A program made the translations under genes and the position numbers. Shown in pieces: positions 43,584 to 53,268 of a stretch of 64,000 nucleotides of DNA. The notes below the pieces were generated by a model. That model ran no database searches and was not told where the DNA came from. It saw nothing but the letters and a program-made list of their open reading frames with translations. This stretch comes from an uncultured Butyricicoccus sp. Its GTDB lineage: Bacteria > Bacillota > Clostridia > Oscillospirales > Butyricicoccaceae. The DNA lies in assembly GCF_944381005.1 (NCBI RefSeq), contig NZ_CALWJM010000031.1, positions 1 to 64,000 of the forward strand, written 5' to 3'. How positions within the stretch are numbered: position 1 is the first letter of the stretch; each line of letters opens with the position of its first letter.

Positions 43584-43854
43584 TCCGGAAGAAAGCCGGA
43601 TTAGAGCGCGCCGCAAACGGCTGTGACTTCGGCATCCGCCGACAGCACACAGAACGTGCGGCTGTATCCCCACGGAGGCAACACCCTGTCTCCGGCGCTT
43701 CTTTGTGGGGAGAAAACAAGTTTTTCTCCCAGATAGAAGGATACGGAACCGACAAGCACATGCGGCGAACCGCGTGACGCTACAAGGGCGGGGGCGGCCC
43801 TTAGACTGGTTTCCGCACATACGTCCCAGCAAGATACTTTGGAGGTAAATGTAA
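43584..43854 (+). promoter_or_regulatory. Structured spacer/leader before rpsM
   Basis: 271 bp without a gene, where Firmicutes usually have a few tens of bases. It includes a strong hairpin GGGAGAAAA-CAAGT-TTTTCTCCC (43708-43730) and CCCCACGG...TTGTGGGG around 43666-43710 that could enclose a smaller domain. No clear terminator T-run or promoter. Candidate feedback site for the alpha operon (S4 plays this part in other bacteria); this is inference. Confidence 0.4.
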
Positions 43855-44223
43855 ATGGCACGTATTGCCGGTGTTGACCTTCCGCGTGAGAAGCGCGTAG
43901 AGATTGGCCTGACCTATGTCTACGGCATCGGACGGAAGCTGTCCAACGAAATCTTAGCAAAGACCGGAATCAATCCGGACACCCGCGTAAAAGACCTGAC
44001 CGAGGAAGAAGCAGCAAAGCTGCGTGAGTGCATCGAGCACGGCTACACCGTTGAAGGTGACCTGCGCCGTGAAATCGGTCTGAACATCAAGCGTCTGGTT
44101 GAAATCGGCTGCTATCGTGGCCTGCGTCATCGCCGTGGCCTGCCGGTTCGCGGTCAGCGCACCAAGACCAACGCACGTACCCGCAAGGGTCCGAAGAAGA
44201 CCATTGCGAACAAGAAGAAGTAA
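43855..44223 (+). CDS. rpsM: 30S ribosomal protein S13
   Basis: 122 residues. [47 protein letters not shown] and the tail [34 protein letters not shown] that contacts P-site tRNA. RBS TTGGAGGTAAATGTAA. Opens the alpha operon section. Confidence 0.98.
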   Translation: MARIAGVDLPREKRVEIGLTYVYGIGRKLSNEILAKTGINPDTRVKDLTEEEAAKLRECIEHGYTVEGDLRREIGLNIKRLVEIGCYRGLRHRRGLPVRGQRTKTNARTRKGPKKTIANKKK

Positions 44224-44237
44224 GGAGGGGAGCATAA

Positions 44238-44642
44238 ATGGCTAAGGTTCAGAAGAAGGGCGCTCAGACTCGCACCAAGCGTCGTGAGCGCAAGAATATC
44301 GAAAAGGGCGCGGCTCATATCCGCTCCTCTTTCAACAATACCATCGTTACCATCACCGACCTCAACGGCAACGCTCTGTCCTGGGCATCTGCTGGTGAGA
44401 TGGGCTTCCGCGGTTCCCGTAAGTCCACTCCGTACGCAGCACAGACCGCAGCAGAAACCGCTGCAAAGGCTGCTATGGAGCACGGCCTCAAGACCGTTGA
44501 AGTATATGTAAAGGGCCCCGGCTCCGGCCGTGAGGCAGCAATCCGTGCGCTTCAGGCAACCGGTCTGGAAGTCACCATGATTAAGGATGTTACCCCCATC
44601 CCGCACAATGGCTGCCGCCCGCCCAAGAGAAGAAGAGTATAA
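44238..44642 (+). CDS. rpsK: 30S ribosomal protein S11
   Basis: 134 residues. [57 protein letters not shown] and the C-terminal [18 protein letters not shown] are invariant S11 features; the platform protein near the mRNA E-site. Confidence 0.98.
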   Translation: MAKVQKKGAQTRTKRRERKNIEKGAAHIRSSFNNTIVTITDLNGNALSWASAGEMGFRGSRKSTPYAAQTAAETAAKAAMEHGLKTVEVYVKGPGSGREAAIRALQATGLEVTMIKDVTPIPHNGCRPPKRRRV

Positions 44643-44660
44643 TCAAGGAGGAAACCAATA

Positions 44661-45254
44661 ATGGCAAAGAATTCTCAGCCCATTCTGAAACGTTGCAAGA
44701 CCCTGGGCCTTTCCCCTGCAGTTCTTGGTTACTCCAAGGAGACCAAGCGCAACCCCAAGCAGTCCCGCCGCAAGCAGTCCGAGTACGGTATGCAGCTGAC
44801 CGAGAAGCAGAAGGTAAAGTTTATCTACGGTGTTCTTGAGAAGCAGTTCCGTAAGTACTACGAGAAGGCTGAAAAGAAGCAGGGCATCACCGGTGAAATC
44901 CTGCTGCAGGAGCTGGAGCGCCGTCTGGATAATACCGTTTACCGCATGGGCTTTGCAAACACCCGCCGCGAAGCGCGTCAGCTCGTGAACCATGCACACT
45001 TCACCGTAAACGGCAAGCGCGTAAACATCCCGTCTTACCAGATTAAGCCGGGCGACGTGATTGCAGTTTGCGAGAAGTCCCGCAGCCTGACCAAGTTCAA
45101 GACCCTGCTGGAGGAGAACGGCAAGAAGGCTTGCCCGAAGTGGATTGACAAGGCAAACGATTCCTTTGAAGGCAAAATCGTCGCAATGCCCGCACGCGAC
45201 GACATCGACTACGAGGTTGCCGAGCACCTGATTGTCGAGTTGTACTCCAAATAA
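44661..45254 (+). CDS. rpsD: 30S ribosomal protein S4
   Basis: 197 residues. Bacillus-type N-terminus without the zinc cysteine cluster (single Cys in LKRCKTLG). S4 domain: [55 protein letters not shown]. Primary 16S binder, assembly initiator and, in several bacteria, repressor of the alpha operon. Confidence 0.98.
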   Translation: MAKNSQPILKRCKTLGLSPAVLGYSKETKRNPKQSRRKQSEYGMQLTEKQKVKFIYGVLEKQFRKYYEKAEKKQGITGEILLQELERRLDNTVYRMGFANTRREARQLVNHAHFTVNGKRVNIPSYQIKPGDVIAVCEKSRSLTKFKTLLEENGKKACPKWIDKANDSFEGKIVAMPARDDIDYEVAEHLIVELYSK

Positions 45255-45372
45255 GCCAAACCCTCATTTTTTGGACTCTTTTTGCGCGCTGCCGCCTGTT
45301 TTGGGTGGGGCGCGTGAAATTTCCATCCATATTGCAAGTGAATTGGCCGCATGAAAAGGAGGGTATCTTACA

Positions 45373-46320
45373 ATGATCGAAATTGAAAAGCCGCGCATTG
45401 ATTGCGAGGAGCTGGCGGAAGACGGCTCCTATGGCAGATTCGTCGTAGAGCCGCTGGAGCGAGGCTACGGTACAACGCTGGGCAACTCCCTGCGCCGTAT
45501 CCTGTTGTCGTCCCTGCCGGGCACTGCCGCGACCTCCATTAAAATCGCCGGTGTGCAACATGAGTTTTCCACCATTCCCGGTGTGAAAGAGGACGTCACC
45601 GAAATCGTCCTGAACGTAAAGCGCATTATTGCGAAACTTTACTGCGACGGCCCCAAAACCGTCTATATCGAAGCCGCGGGCGAGGGCGAGGTCAAGGCCG
45701 GCGACATCCATTCGGATGGCGAAGTCGAAATCCTCAATCCCGACCTGCACATTGCGACCCTGATGAGTGATGCGCGTCTGTCTATGGAGATCACCCTGGC
45801 CTCTGGCCGTGGATACGTTCCGGCAGAACGCAACAAGCAGAGTCAAAACGCGATTGGCGTGATTCCGGTGGACTCGATTTACACCCCGGTGTACAAGGTA
45901 AACTATACCGTCGAGAACACCCGCGTCGGCAACATGACCGACTATGACAAGCTCACGCTGGAAATCTGGACCGACCGCACCATTCATGCACGCGATGCTG
46001 TATCGCTGGGTGCAAAGGTTCTGCGCGACCACCTCGACCTGTTTGTTGACCTTTCGGAGGAGATTGGCTCGAAGTCCACTGTCGTTGAAAAGGCAGAGGC
46101 ACAGCACGATAAGGTTCTGGAAATGACCATCGAAGAATTGGATTTCTCAGTCCGCTCGTTTAACTGCCTTAAGCGCGCTGGCATCAACACCGTGGAAGAC
46201 CTCATCAACACTTCGGAAGAGGACATGATGAAGGTACGTAACCTCGGACGCAAATCGCTCGAAGAGGTTATCGGCAAGCTGGAGGCTATGGGCCTGTCGC
46301 TCGCCAAGTCTGAGGAGTAA
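45373..46320 (+). CDS. rpoA: RNA polymerase alpha subunit
   Basis: 315 residues, RBS AAAAGGAGGGTATCT. N-terminal assembly domain: [55 protein letters not shown]-terminal DNA-binding domain after a short linker: [51 protein letters not shown], carrying the Arg/Asn/Gly determinants for UP elements. Normal length. A 118-bp gap separates it from rpsD. Confidence 0.98.
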   Translation: MIEIEKPRIDCEELAEDGSYGRFVVEPLERGYGTTLGNSLRRILLSSLPGTAATSIKIAGVQHEFSTIPGVKEDVTEIVLNVKRIIAKLYCDGPKTVYIEAAGEGEVKAGDIHSDGEVEILNPDLHIATLMSDARLSMEITLASGRGYVPAERNKQSQNAIGVIPVDSIYTPVYKVNYTVENTRVGNMTDYDKLTLEIWTDRTIHARDAVSLGAKVLRDHLDLFVDLSEEIGSKSTVVEKAEAQHDKVLEMTIEELDFSVRSFNCLKRAGINTVEDLINTSEEDMMKVRNLGRKSLEEVIGKLEAMGLSLAKSEE

Positions 46321-46454
46321 GTTTTTTTCTCCCAACCCCACGCTTACTGGATTTTTTGCAGGAGCGCGTGGCATGATTTTAGCACGAGGGCGGCGGCGTT
46401 TTGCCGCGCCGCCGCTTCTATTCTTATTTGACCCATAATTGGAGGTATACGAAC

Positions 46455-46796
46455 ATGGCAGCAAATCGTAAGCTCGGCCGCACGACCGAACACCGTATGG
46501 CGATGCTGCGCGCAATGGTTACTTTCCTGCTGGAGAACGGCAGAATCGAAACCACCGTTGCACGCGCAAAGGAAGTCGCTCCCCTGTGCGAAAAGATGAT
46601 TACGCTGGGCAAGAAGAACACCCTGGCAACCCGCCGTCAGGCAATGGCTTTTGTCACCAAGGAAGACGTTGTTGCAAAGCTGTTCTCGGAAATCGCTCCC
46701 AAGTATGCAGAGCGTAACGGCGGTTACACCCGCATCATCAAGACCGGCCCCCGCCGCGGCGACTGCGCTGAAATGGCAATCATCGAGCTGATATAA
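46455..46796 (+). CDS. rplQ: 50S ribosomal protein L17
   Basis: 113 residues from ATG 46455 after TTGGAGGTATACGAAC; an upstream frame from 46401 lacks an [54 protein letters not shown] and [27 protein letters not shown] are diagnostic. Last gene of the ribosomal cluster; a terminator follows. Confidence 0.98.
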   Translation: MAANRKLGRTTEHRMAMLRAMVTFLLENGRIETTVARAKEVAPLCEKMITLGKKNTLATRRQAMAFVTKEDVVAKLFSEIAPKYAERNGGYTRIIKTGPRRGDCAEMAIIELI

Positions 46797-46844
46797 ATTT
46801 GATATTGTGTGACAGGAGCGCGTGTGCGCTCAGTCGCAAAAAGG

Positions 46845-46888
46845 TCAGTTCACCTGAGGCGTGCTCCCAGGTGAACTGATTTTTATTT
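46845..46888 (+). terminator. Terminator at the end of the ribosomal supercluster
   Basis: Perfect 12-bp stem TCAGTTCACCTG / CAGGTGAACTGA (46845-46856, 46868-46879) followed by TTTTTATTT. Confidence 0.88.
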
Positions 46889-46926
46889 CGGAGTATATAG
46901 GTTTTTATGCCAACAGGGAGAACGGT

Positions 46927-47451
46927 ATGATAGTGGAAACCGAGCGCTTATATTTGCGCGAACTCAACCAGAATGATTTTGAAGCGCTGTGCAAAATTCT
47001 AAAAGATGAACAGACCATGTACGCCTATGAGGGCGCGTTTTGTGATGCCGAGGTGCAGGAATGGCTGGACAGGCAGATACTGCGCTATCAAAAATGGGGC
47101 TTCGGCCTTTGGGCGGTCGTACACAAACAAACGGGCGAGGTTATCGGTCAATGTGGGCTGACCATGCAGCCGTGGCGCGATACCGAGGTGCTCGAAATCG
47201 GATATTTGTTTCAGCGTGCTTACTGGCACCAAGGATACGCAACCGAAGCCGCCCGCGCGTGCAAACAATATGCCTTTGCGGTGCTGGGTGCCGACCAAGT
47301 GTGCTCGATTATTCGCGACACCAATACCGCGTCGCAGCGGGTGGCAATCCGCAACGGCATGACGGCGGCAGGGACATGGACAAAGCGGTATAAAGGGGTC
47401 GATATGCCGCACATCCGCTACGTCGTGACCCGCGAACCGCACGAACAGTAA
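46927..47451 (+). CDS. GNAT-family (RimJ/RimL type) N-acetyltransferase
   Basis: 174 residues from ATG 46927 preceded by CAGGGAGAA; the longer frame would begin in the terminator. Pattern of the Acetyltransf_3 group: IVETERLYLRELNQNDFEALCKIL at the start, GFGLWAVVHKQTGEVIGQCGL, the acetyl-CoA loop YLFQRAYWHQGYATEAARACKQYAF (Q/R-x-x-G-x-A type) and IRDTNTASQRVAIRNGM. Acetylates an amine on a small molecule or protein N-terminus; substrate unknown. Possibly cotranscribed with the DUF805 gene 16 bp downstream. Confidence 0.92.
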   Translation: MIVETERLYLRELNQNDFEALCKILKDEQTMYAYEGAFCDAEVQEWLDRQILRYQKWGFGLWAVVHKQTGEVIGQCGLTMQPWRDTEVLEIGYLFQRAYWHQGYATEAARACKQYAFAVLGADQVCSIIRDTNTASQRVAIRNGMTAAGTWTKRYKGVDMPHIRYVVTREPHEQ

Positions 47452-47467
47452 AAAAGGAGATTTGCTC

Positions 47468-47818
47468 ATGGAAACCAATCTGTTGCGCGCATTTGGTGAA
47501 ATGTGGGCGAGGACGCTGGATTTTTCCGGCCGCACGCGCCGCGCCAGCTATTGGGGCGCAATGCTACTGTGTCTGGTCATCAGCTTTATATTGGGCATGG
47601 TCTGGGCGTATGCAGACCTTATATTCAGCCTGTTTGCCTGTGTGCCCACGGTGGCAATGTCCGTTCGCCGTCTGCACGATACCGGACGGCGCGGTTTTTG
47701 GCTGCTGCTGGCGCTTGTCCCACTCGGCGGCATCGTCGTACTGGTTATGCTGCTGATGGACAGCGAGGGCGCAAACCGTTACGGCCCCAGTCCAAAATAT
47801 GGCAATGTCCCGTTCTAA
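47468..47818 (+). CDS. DUF805 membrane protein
   Basis: 116 residues; ATG 47468 is eight bases after AAGGAG. Fits DUF805/YhaH: LDFSGRTRRASYWGAMLLCLVI at ~17-38 (the R-x-x-Y-W motif), two to three membrane helices, VAMSVRRLHDTGRRGFWLLL (R-R-L-H-D-T/S-x-R-x-G-W/F) and the end GANRYGPSPKYGN. Integral membrane family of unknown function. Confidence 0.92.
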   Translation: METNLLRAFGEMWARTLDFSGRTRRASYWGAMLLCLVISFILGMVWAYADLIFSLFACVPTVAMSVRRLHDTGRRGFWLLLALVPLGGIVVLVMLLMDSEGANRYGPSPKYGNVPF

Positions 47819-47894
47819 TCGCCGGTTTCGACCGTTTGCGCCCGCCCACAGCCGAGAAAATGCGGCAAAAGCCATAAAAAATTTTCCAGATGGC

Positions 47895-47923
47895 TTGCAT
47901 CAAGCCGTAAAAGATGGTATACT
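47895..47923 (+). promoter_or_regulatory. Promoter of the rimP-nusA-infB operon
   Basis: TTGCAT (47895-47900), 17-bp spacer, TATACT (47918-47923), ~85 bases before rimP. Confidence 0.72.
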
Positions 47924-47950
47924 ACCTAAAGTAGTAGACGTAAGTTTTGG

Positions 47951-47976
47951 AGAGTGGGGCAACCCACTCTTTCTTA
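47951..47976 (+). promoter_or_regulatory. Leader hairpin (possible attenuator) of the rimP operon
   Basis: Perfect 8-bp stem AGAGTGGG-GCAA-CCCACTCT followed by TTCTTATT, between the promoter and rimP. Similar GTGGG/CCCAC hairpins with T-rich tails stand before rimP in other Firmicutes (recalled), where they may limit read-through. Confidence 0.6.
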
Positions 47977-48008
47977 TTGCTTAATCGCAGAACGCTGAGG
48001 AGGTAGGT

Positions 48009-48473
48009 ATGCAGACCAAGGAGCTGATTGGCAGAGTGGAACAAATGGCGCTGCCGCTGTGTGAACAGGCGGGCGTTTCGCTCTGGGATGTGGAGTTTGA
48101 AAAAGAAGGCGGTCAGTACATGCTGACCATCACCATCGACCGCGAAGGCGGTGTGGATATCGACCACTGTGAGCAGATTTCACGCGCCATCGACCCCATG
48201 CTGGACGACAAAGCGTTTGATTCCCTGCCGCCGTACACGCTCTGCGTGTCCTCTGCCGGACTGGAACGCCGGCTCAAAAAACCCGAACATTTCGCTAGGT
48301 ATTTGGGCGAAACGGTTGAGGTCAAGTTTTACCGCGCCATCGACGGCGCAAAAGTGGTCGAGGGCAAACTGCTGGGCTATGATAACGGCGATGTGACCAT
48401 TGAATGTGGCGGGCAGACCACCGTGTATGAAGCCAAAGACGTGGCTGCCGTGCGCCTGACCATTTCGTTTTAA
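48009..48473 (+). CDS. rimP: Ribosome maturation factor RimP
   Basis: 154 residues, RBS GAGGAGGTAGGT. Needed for 30S maturation. Two-domain pattern: LWDVEFEKEGGQYMLTITIDREGGVDIDHCEQISRAIDPMLDDK (family L-x-D-V-E-...G-x-x-L-R-V-x-I-D) and YTLCVSSAGLERRLKKPEHFARYLGETVEVKFY (S-S-P-G-L-x-R-P-L version). Opens the canonical rimP-nusA operon. Confidence 0.95.
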   Translation: MQTKELIGRVEQMALPLCEQAGVSLWDVEFEKEGGQYMLTITIDREGGVDIDHCEQISRAIDPMLDDKAFDSLPPYTLCVSSAGLERRLKKPEHFARYLGETVEVKFYRAIDGAKVVEGKLLGYDNGDVTIECGGQTTVYEAKDVAAVRLTISF

Positions 48474-48526
48474 CTCAGCCGTCCACTTGGGACGGCAGTA
48501 CACAGAAGGAGTGAACTACAACCGCA

Positions 48527-49594
48527 ATGATTAATAAAGAATTTTTTGCCGCGCTGGAGCAGCTGGAAAAGGAGAAGGGCATACCGGTTGACTATATGCT
48601 TGACCGCGTGGGACAGGCGCTCATCACCGCCTACAAGCGCGAAAACGATGGCATGACCGACAATGTTTATGTTATCCCCGACCGTCAGAACAAGGAGATT
48701 CGCATGTTTGTGCGCAAGACCGTTGTGGATGACGTGTATGAGCCGTATGAGGAACTGACCGTCGAGGAGGCACGCGAGTACAAGGCAAACGCCAAGCTGG
48801 GCGACATCATCGACATTGACATCCCCACCAAGTCTTTTGGCCGCATCGCTGCCCAGACCGCAAAGCAGGTTATCATTCAGGGCATCCGTGAAGCCGAGCG
48901 CGGTATGGTGCTGTCCGAGTTCGAGTCCAAGGAACACGAGATTTTGACCGCAACCGTGTCCCGTATCGACCCGCGCGGCGGCTATATTTTGGAAATGATT
49001 TCGCAGGGCGAAAAGACCGAGGCCATTTTGCCGCTGTCCGAGCAGGTACGCTCGGAGGAGTTCAAAGAGGGCGACCGCATCAAGGTCTATGTCATCGAGG
49101 TGCGCAAGGGCACCCGTGGCCCACAGATTTTGATTTCCCGCACCCATCCCGGTCTGGTCAAGCGTCTGTTTGAGCTGGAAGTGCCCGAAATTCACGACGG
49201 TGTGGTTGAAGTTAAGTCCATCGCCCGCGAAGCGGGCAGCCGCACCAAGATTGCAGTTATGTCCAACGATGCCAACGTTGACCCGATTGGCGCTTGTGTC
49301 GGCACCCGCGGCGCGCGCGTCGGCAATATCGTTGACGAGCTGGGCGGCGAGAAAATCGATATCATCAAGTGGAGCGAGGACACCGCGGCGTTTGTATCGG
49401 CGGCACTGGCACCGGCTGACGTAATTTCGGCTACCATGCAGCCCGACACCAAGGCGTGCCGCGTGGTCGTACCCGACGACCAGTTATCGCTTGCCATCGG
49501 CAAGGAAGGACAGAACGCCCGCCTTGCCGCCAAGCTGACCGGCTGCAAGATTGACATTGTTTCGGCATCACAGGCACAGGCGGCACAAGCCTGA
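48527..49594 (+). CDS. nusA: Transcription termination/antitermination factor NusA
   Basis: 355 residues: the short Firmicutes form without the C-terminal acidic repeats. N-terminal RNAP-binding domain (~1-125), S1 domain (~135-200: ILTATVSRIDPRGGYILEMISQGEKTEAILPLSEQ), KH1 (SNDANVDPIGACVGTRGARVGNIVDEL) and KH2 (SLAIGKEGQNARLAAKLTGCKIDI). Modulates pausing and intrinsic termination. RBS GAAGGAGTGAAC. Confidence 0.97.
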   Translation: MINKEFFAALEQLEKEKGIPVDYMLDRVGQALITAYKRENDGMTDNVYVIPDRQNKEIRMFVRKTVVDDVYEPYEELTVEEAREYKANAKLGDIIDIDIPTKSFGRIAAQTAKQVIIQGIREAERGMVLSEFESKEHEILTATVSRIDPRGGYILEMISQGEKTEAILPLSEQVRSEEFKEGDRIKVYVIEVRKGTRGPQILISRTHPGLVKRLFELEVPEIHDGVVEVKSIAREAGSRTKIAVMSNDANVDPIGACVGTRGARVGNIVDELGGEKIDIIKWSEDTAAFVSAALAPADVISATMQPDTKACRVVVPDDQLSLAIGKEGQNARLAAKLTGCKIDIVSASQAQAAQA

Positions 49595-49614
49595 CGAGCA
49601 GGAGGCGTGCCACT

Positions 49615-49893
49615 ATGCAGCAGAAAAAAATTCCCATGCGGCAATGCCTGGGCTGCCGCACCATGCACCCCAAGCGCGAATTGATTCGCGCGGTGCGCTC
49701 ACCGGAAGGTGAAATCACGCTGGATTTCCGCGGCAAAGCGCCCGGTCGCGGCGCGTATCTGTGCCCCAATCCCGACTGCCTCAAAAAAGCGCGCAAGGCG
49801 CGCGCACTCGAACGCGCCTTTTCGTGCGAAGTGCCCGCGGCAGTCTATGACGCGCTCGAAGCGCGTATGGAGGAGGAGACACATGCAGATTGA
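49615..49893 (+). CDS. ylxR: YlxR/RnpM-type RNA-binding protein (DUF448)
   Basis: 92 residues. PMRQCLGCRTMHPKRELIRAVRSPEGEITLDFRGKAPGRGAYLCPNPDCLKKARKARALERAF is the full DUF448 pattern with C-x2-C and GRGAY-L-C. The Bacillus protein binds RNase P RNA and modulates it. Conserved between nusA and ylxQ. Overlaps ylxQ by 11 bases. Confidence 0.95.
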   Translation: MQQKKIPMRQCLGCRTMHPKRELIRAVRSPEGEITLDFRGKAPGRGAYLCPNPDCLKKARKARALERAFSCEVPAAVYDALEARMEEETHAD

Positions 49894-50284
49894 ATCGCTG
49901 CTCGGTTTGATTGGACTGGCGCGCCGCGCCGGTAAACTGGCTGTCGGCGAAGCGCTGACCGCCGAACTGGTTGCAGAAGGCCGCGCCCGCGCCATCTTTG
50001 TGGCGCAGGACATCGGCGAGGCCACCAAGCGCAAAGTGATGCGTCACGATGCGCGTGTGCCGGTCTTTGAGCTGCCCTGCGATAAGCAGACCTTGGGGCA
50101 GGCCGTCGGCGTGGCGGGCTGCGCGGTGTGCGCCATGCAGGATATTGGCATGGCACAGGCCGCCGCAAAAAAGCTGGCCGACACATCTGAGCAAAATCAG
50201 GCCGCCGCACAGCGGGTGATGCAAAAGAAAACCCGCATTGACCGCCGAAAAGGGGTCAAAAAGGATAAAAAGCCCCGCGGATAA
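49883..50284 (+). CDS. ylxQ: L7Ae-family RNA-binding protein YlxQ
   Basis: 133 residues from ATG 49883 behind GGAGGAGGAGAC. L7Ae/L30e fold: IESLLGLIGLARRAGKLAVGEALTAELVAEGRARAIFVAQDIGEATKRKVMRHDARVPVFEL (G-R-x-G-x-x-x-x-G, D-x-S/G-x-x-T-x-x-K). A ~45-residue Lys/Arg-rich C-terminal tail extends beyond the normal ~100 residues. Likely rRNA or kink-turn binding (inference from family). Confidence 0.93.
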   Translation: MQIESLLGLIGLARRAGKLAVGEALTAELVAEGRARAIFVAQDIGEATKRKVMRHDARVPVFELPCDKQTLGQAVGVAGCAVCAMQDIGMAQAAAKKLADTSEQNQAAAQRVMQKKTRIDRRKGVKKDKKPRG

Positions 50285-50382
50285 CCGCGTTTTAGAATAT
50301 ATGCCGCATCTGTGTGCGGCACGCTCCCAAACCGTTCGCGGTTCTCTGCCGCAGACGGAAATTTCGATGGAGGTGAACGCCA

Positions 50383-52752
50383 ATGGCATTAGAGAATAAA
50401 TACCGCGTCCATGAAGTTGCAAAGGATTTTGGCGTGGGAAACAAGGAGATTATTGACATCCTGACCCAACATGCAAAGGCACCCAAAAATCACATGCAGG
50501 TACTGGATGACCATGAACTGAGCCTGATTTTTGAGGTCATGACCAAGGATAACCCGGTTGCAGACCTGGAAGGCACGCTCGAACGCCAGAAGCAGGCGCG
50601 CAGCAAAAAGCTGTCCGAATCCCGTCAGCAGGCGGCGGCGCAAAAGCAGGAGGCGCACAAACAGCAAAAGCAGGAGGCGGCCAAGAATAACAGCCAGCCC
50701 CAGCAGCAGCAACAGCAGCCTGCACAGCCCGAAAAGCAGACCCACAGCCGCGTCAAGCAGGTACACCGCATTGACACCCGCACGGGCGGCGACGTCAATT
50801 TGGACAAATACGACGAGCGAATTGATTCGCTGGTGTCCGAAAAGGCCGAGCGTATGTCCTCGTCCAGTCAGAAAAAGCAGAAGCTGACCAAGAAATCTGA
50901 CCAGCGCGCCAAGCAGCAGGCTTCGGGCAAGCGCCGTCAGGAAGAACAGGAAAAAATGCGCCGCTTGCAGCGTCAGCAGCAGCAGGCAGCAGCCAAAAAA
51001 GTACAGCTCAAAGTGTCCATTCCGGACGAAATCAACGTCGGTGAGTTCGCGCAGCGCATGAAGCGCACAGCGGCAGACGTTATCAAGGAATTGATGAAGC
51101 TGGGCGTCATGGCATCGGTTTCCGAGATGATTGACTTTGACACCGCTGCACTGGTAGCGGAAGAAATGGGCGCCAAGGTAGAAAAGGAAGTCCATGTCAC
51201 GATTGAGGAACGCCTGTTTGACGAGCGTGAGGACAAGGAAGAAGACCTCAAGCCGCGTGACCCGGTCGTTGTGGTTATGGGTCACGTTGACCACGGTAAA
51301 ACCTCGCTGCTCGACGCCATCCGTAAGACCAAGGTAACCGAGGGCGAAGCCGGCGGCATCACCCAGCACATCGGTGCATACCGCGTCAAGATAAACGACA
51401 AGCCGATTACCTTCCTTGACACCCCCGGTCACGCCGCGTTTACCTCCATGCGTGCCCGCGGTGCACAGGTAACCGATATTGCGATTTTGGTCGTGGCAGC
51501 CGACGACGGCATTATGCCCCAGACCATCGAGGCCATCAACCATGCAAAGGCGGCAAACGTGCCGATTATTGTCGCAGTCAATAAGATTGACAAGGAAGGC
51601 GCAAACCCCGACCGTGTGCTTCAGCAGCTCACCGAGTATGAACTGGTGCCCGAAGAATGGGGCGGCGACACCATCGTATGCAACATTTCGGCAAAGTTCG
51701 GTCAGGGCATTGAAAACCTGCTCGAAATGGTGCTGTTGACCGCCGAGGTTGCAGACCTCAAGGCAAACCCCGACCGTCAGGCCAAGGGTACGGTCATCGA
51801 AGCCAAGCTGGACAAGGGCCGCGGCCCGGTTGCCACCATGCTGGTACAGAATGGTACGCTGCACACCGGTGATGTGGTCGTAGCGGGCACAGCGGTTGGC
51901 CGCGTGCGTGCGATGACCGACGACGACGGCCGCAAGATTCAGGCCGCAGGCCCGTCGGTTCCGGTCGAGATTATCGGCTTGGGCGAAGTGCCGGGCGCGG
52001 GCGACATCTTCTACGCGGTTGACGACGAGCGCATGGCGCGTGAACTGGTCGAACAGCGCAAGCAGAAGGAGAAGGACGAGCGCAACAAGCACTTCCACAA
52101 GGTAACGCTTGACAACCTGTTTGCCTCCATTCAGGAAGGCGAGATGAAGGAACTTGGCATCATCGTCAAGGCAGATGTACAAGGCTCTGTCGAGGCGCTG
52201 CGCGCTTCGCTGGAAAAACTGTCCAACGAAGAAGTGCGCGTGCGCGTCATTCACGGCGCAGTTGGTGCAATCAATGAATCCGACGTTATGCTGGCAGCGG
52301 CTTCGGGCGCAATTATTGTCGGCTTTAACGTGCGTCCTGACCGTGCAGCAGCCGATTCGGCGGCGGCACAGGGCGTTGACATGCGCATGTACCGCATCAT
52401 TTACGACTGCATCGAGGAGATGGAGCAGGCAATGAAGGGTATGCTTGCGCCCAAGTTCCGCGAAGCCGTTCTGGGTCACGCCGAAGTGCGCACGACCTTC
52501 CGTGTTTCGGGCGTTGGCACCATTGCCGGCTGCTATGTACAGGATGGCAAGATTCAGCGCGCTGCACAGGTACGCATTGTGCGTGACGGTATCGTCATCC
52601 ATGAGGGCGTGCTGTCCTCGCTCAAGCGTTTCAAGGACGACGTAAAGGAAGTTGCGTCGGGCTATGAATGTGGCTGCGGCTTTGAAAATTTCAACGATAT
52701 CAAGGAAGGCGACGTATTTGAAGCCTTCGTAATGGAAGAAATTGCGCGATAA
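50383..52752 (+). CDS. infB: Translation initiation factor IF-2
   Basis: 789 residues. N-terminal [25 protein letters not shown] helix bundle, then a Gln/Lys-rich disordered region (~70-205), the second IF2_N ([31 protein letters not shown]), GTPase domain from ~290 with [25 protein letters not shown] and [11 protein letters not shown], and the C-terminal domains through [12 protein letters not shown] with the fMet-tRNA binding C2 domain. Delivers initiator tRNA and drives subunit joining. A terminator follows before rbfA. Confidence 0.97.
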   Translation: MALENKYRVHEVAKDFGVGNKEIIDILTQHAKAPKNHMQVLDDHELSLIFEVMTKDNPVADLEGTLERQKQARSKKLSESRQQAAAQKQEAHKQQKQEAAKNNSQPQQQQQQPAQPEKQTHSRVKQVHRIDTRTGGDVNLDKYDERIDSLVSEKAERMSSSSQKKQKLTKKSDQRAKQQASGKRRQEEQEKMRRLQRQQQQAAAKKVQLKVSIPDEINVGEFAQRMKRTAADVIKELMKLGVMASVSEMIDFDTAALVAEEMGAKVEKEVHVTIEERLFDEREDKEEDLKPRDPVVVVMGHVDHGKTSLLDAIRKTKVTEGEAGGITQHIGAYRVKINDKPITFLDTPGHAAFTSMRARGAQVTDIAILVVAADDGIMPQTIEAINHAKAANVPIIVAVNKIDKEGANPDRVLQQLTEYELVPEEWGGDTIVCNISAKFGQGIENLLEMVLLTAEVADLKANPDRQAKGTVIEAKLDKGRGPVATMLVQNGTLHTGDVVVAGTAVGRVRAMTDDDGRKIQAAGPSVPVEIIGLGEVPGAGDIFYAVDDERMARELVEQRKQKEKDERNKHFHKVTLDNLFASIQEGEMKELGIIVKADVQGSVEALRASLEKLSNEEVRVRVIHGAVGAINESDVMLAAASGAIIVGFNVRPDRAAADSAAAQGVDMRMYRIIYDCIEEMEQAMKGMLAPKFREAVLGHAEVRTTFRVSGVGTIAGCYVQDGKIQRAAQVRIVRDGIVIHEGVLSSLKRFKDDVKEVASGYECGCGFENFNDIKEGDVFEAFVMEEIAR

Positions 52753-52821
52753 CACGCGATTTTAACCCCAAAATGCACCCATAAATTTTGCCGCTTTGCG
52801 GCACAATAGAACCGATAAGCC

Positions 52822-52855
52822 GGGGGGCGGGCGGACTGCCCGACCCCCTTTTTTT
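52822..52855 (+). terminator. Intrinsic terminator between infB and rbfA
   Basis: GGGGG-G-CGGGC / GCCCG-A-CCCCC stem (52822-52832, 52838-52848) with a single G-A mismatch, GGACT loop and seven T. It should partly uncouple rbfA and downstream genes from infB. Confidence 0.85.
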
Positions 52856-52884
52856 CACATTACCCCAAAGGAGGGAACCCCACT

Positions 52885-53268
52885 ATGGCAAATAATCGCA
52901 TCGACCGTATTTCTGAGATGGTAGGCCGCGCACTGGCCGAGGCCATCCGCTCGGTCAAAGACCCCCGTGTTTCGGGTGCACTGATTTCGGTTACACACTG
53001 CGAGGTTACAAACGATTTGCGCTATGCAAAGGCGTATATCTCGGTGATGGGAACCGAGCAACAGGCCGCAGAAGTGATGAAAGGGCTGAAATCAGCAGCG
53101 GGCTGGCTGCGCCGCGAGGTCGGCCACGCAGTACAACTGCGCTATGCACCCGAACTGGTCTTTGCACTGGATTCCTCCATCGTCAACGGCGCACACATCA
53201 ACGATGTGATTAACCGCTTGGAGCGTGAGGGCAAGATGGGCGCGCCTGAAAAGGAGGACGGCCAATGA
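52885..53268 (+). CDS. rbfA: Ribosome-binding factor A
   Basis: 127 residues, RBS AAAGGAGGGAACCCC. KH-like fold: NRIDRISEMVGRALAEAIRSVKDPRVSGALISVTHCEVTNDLRYAKAYISVMG and LRREVGHAVQLRYAPELVFALDSSI. Binds 16S helix 1 during 30S maturation. Its stop overlaps the nrnA start (ATGA). Confidence 0.96.
   Translation: MANNRIDRISEMVGRALAEAIRSVKDPRVSGALISVTHCEVTNDLRYAKAYISVMGTEQQAAEVMKGLKSAAGWLRREVGHAVQLRYAPELVFALDSSIVNGAHINDVINRLEREGKMGAPEKEDGQ

Noticed and set aside
50389..52755. 788-codon minus-strand frame covering all of infB
   Set aside because: Exact antisense of IF-2; no RBS or family motif. Long antisense frames are common in GC-rich conserved genes.
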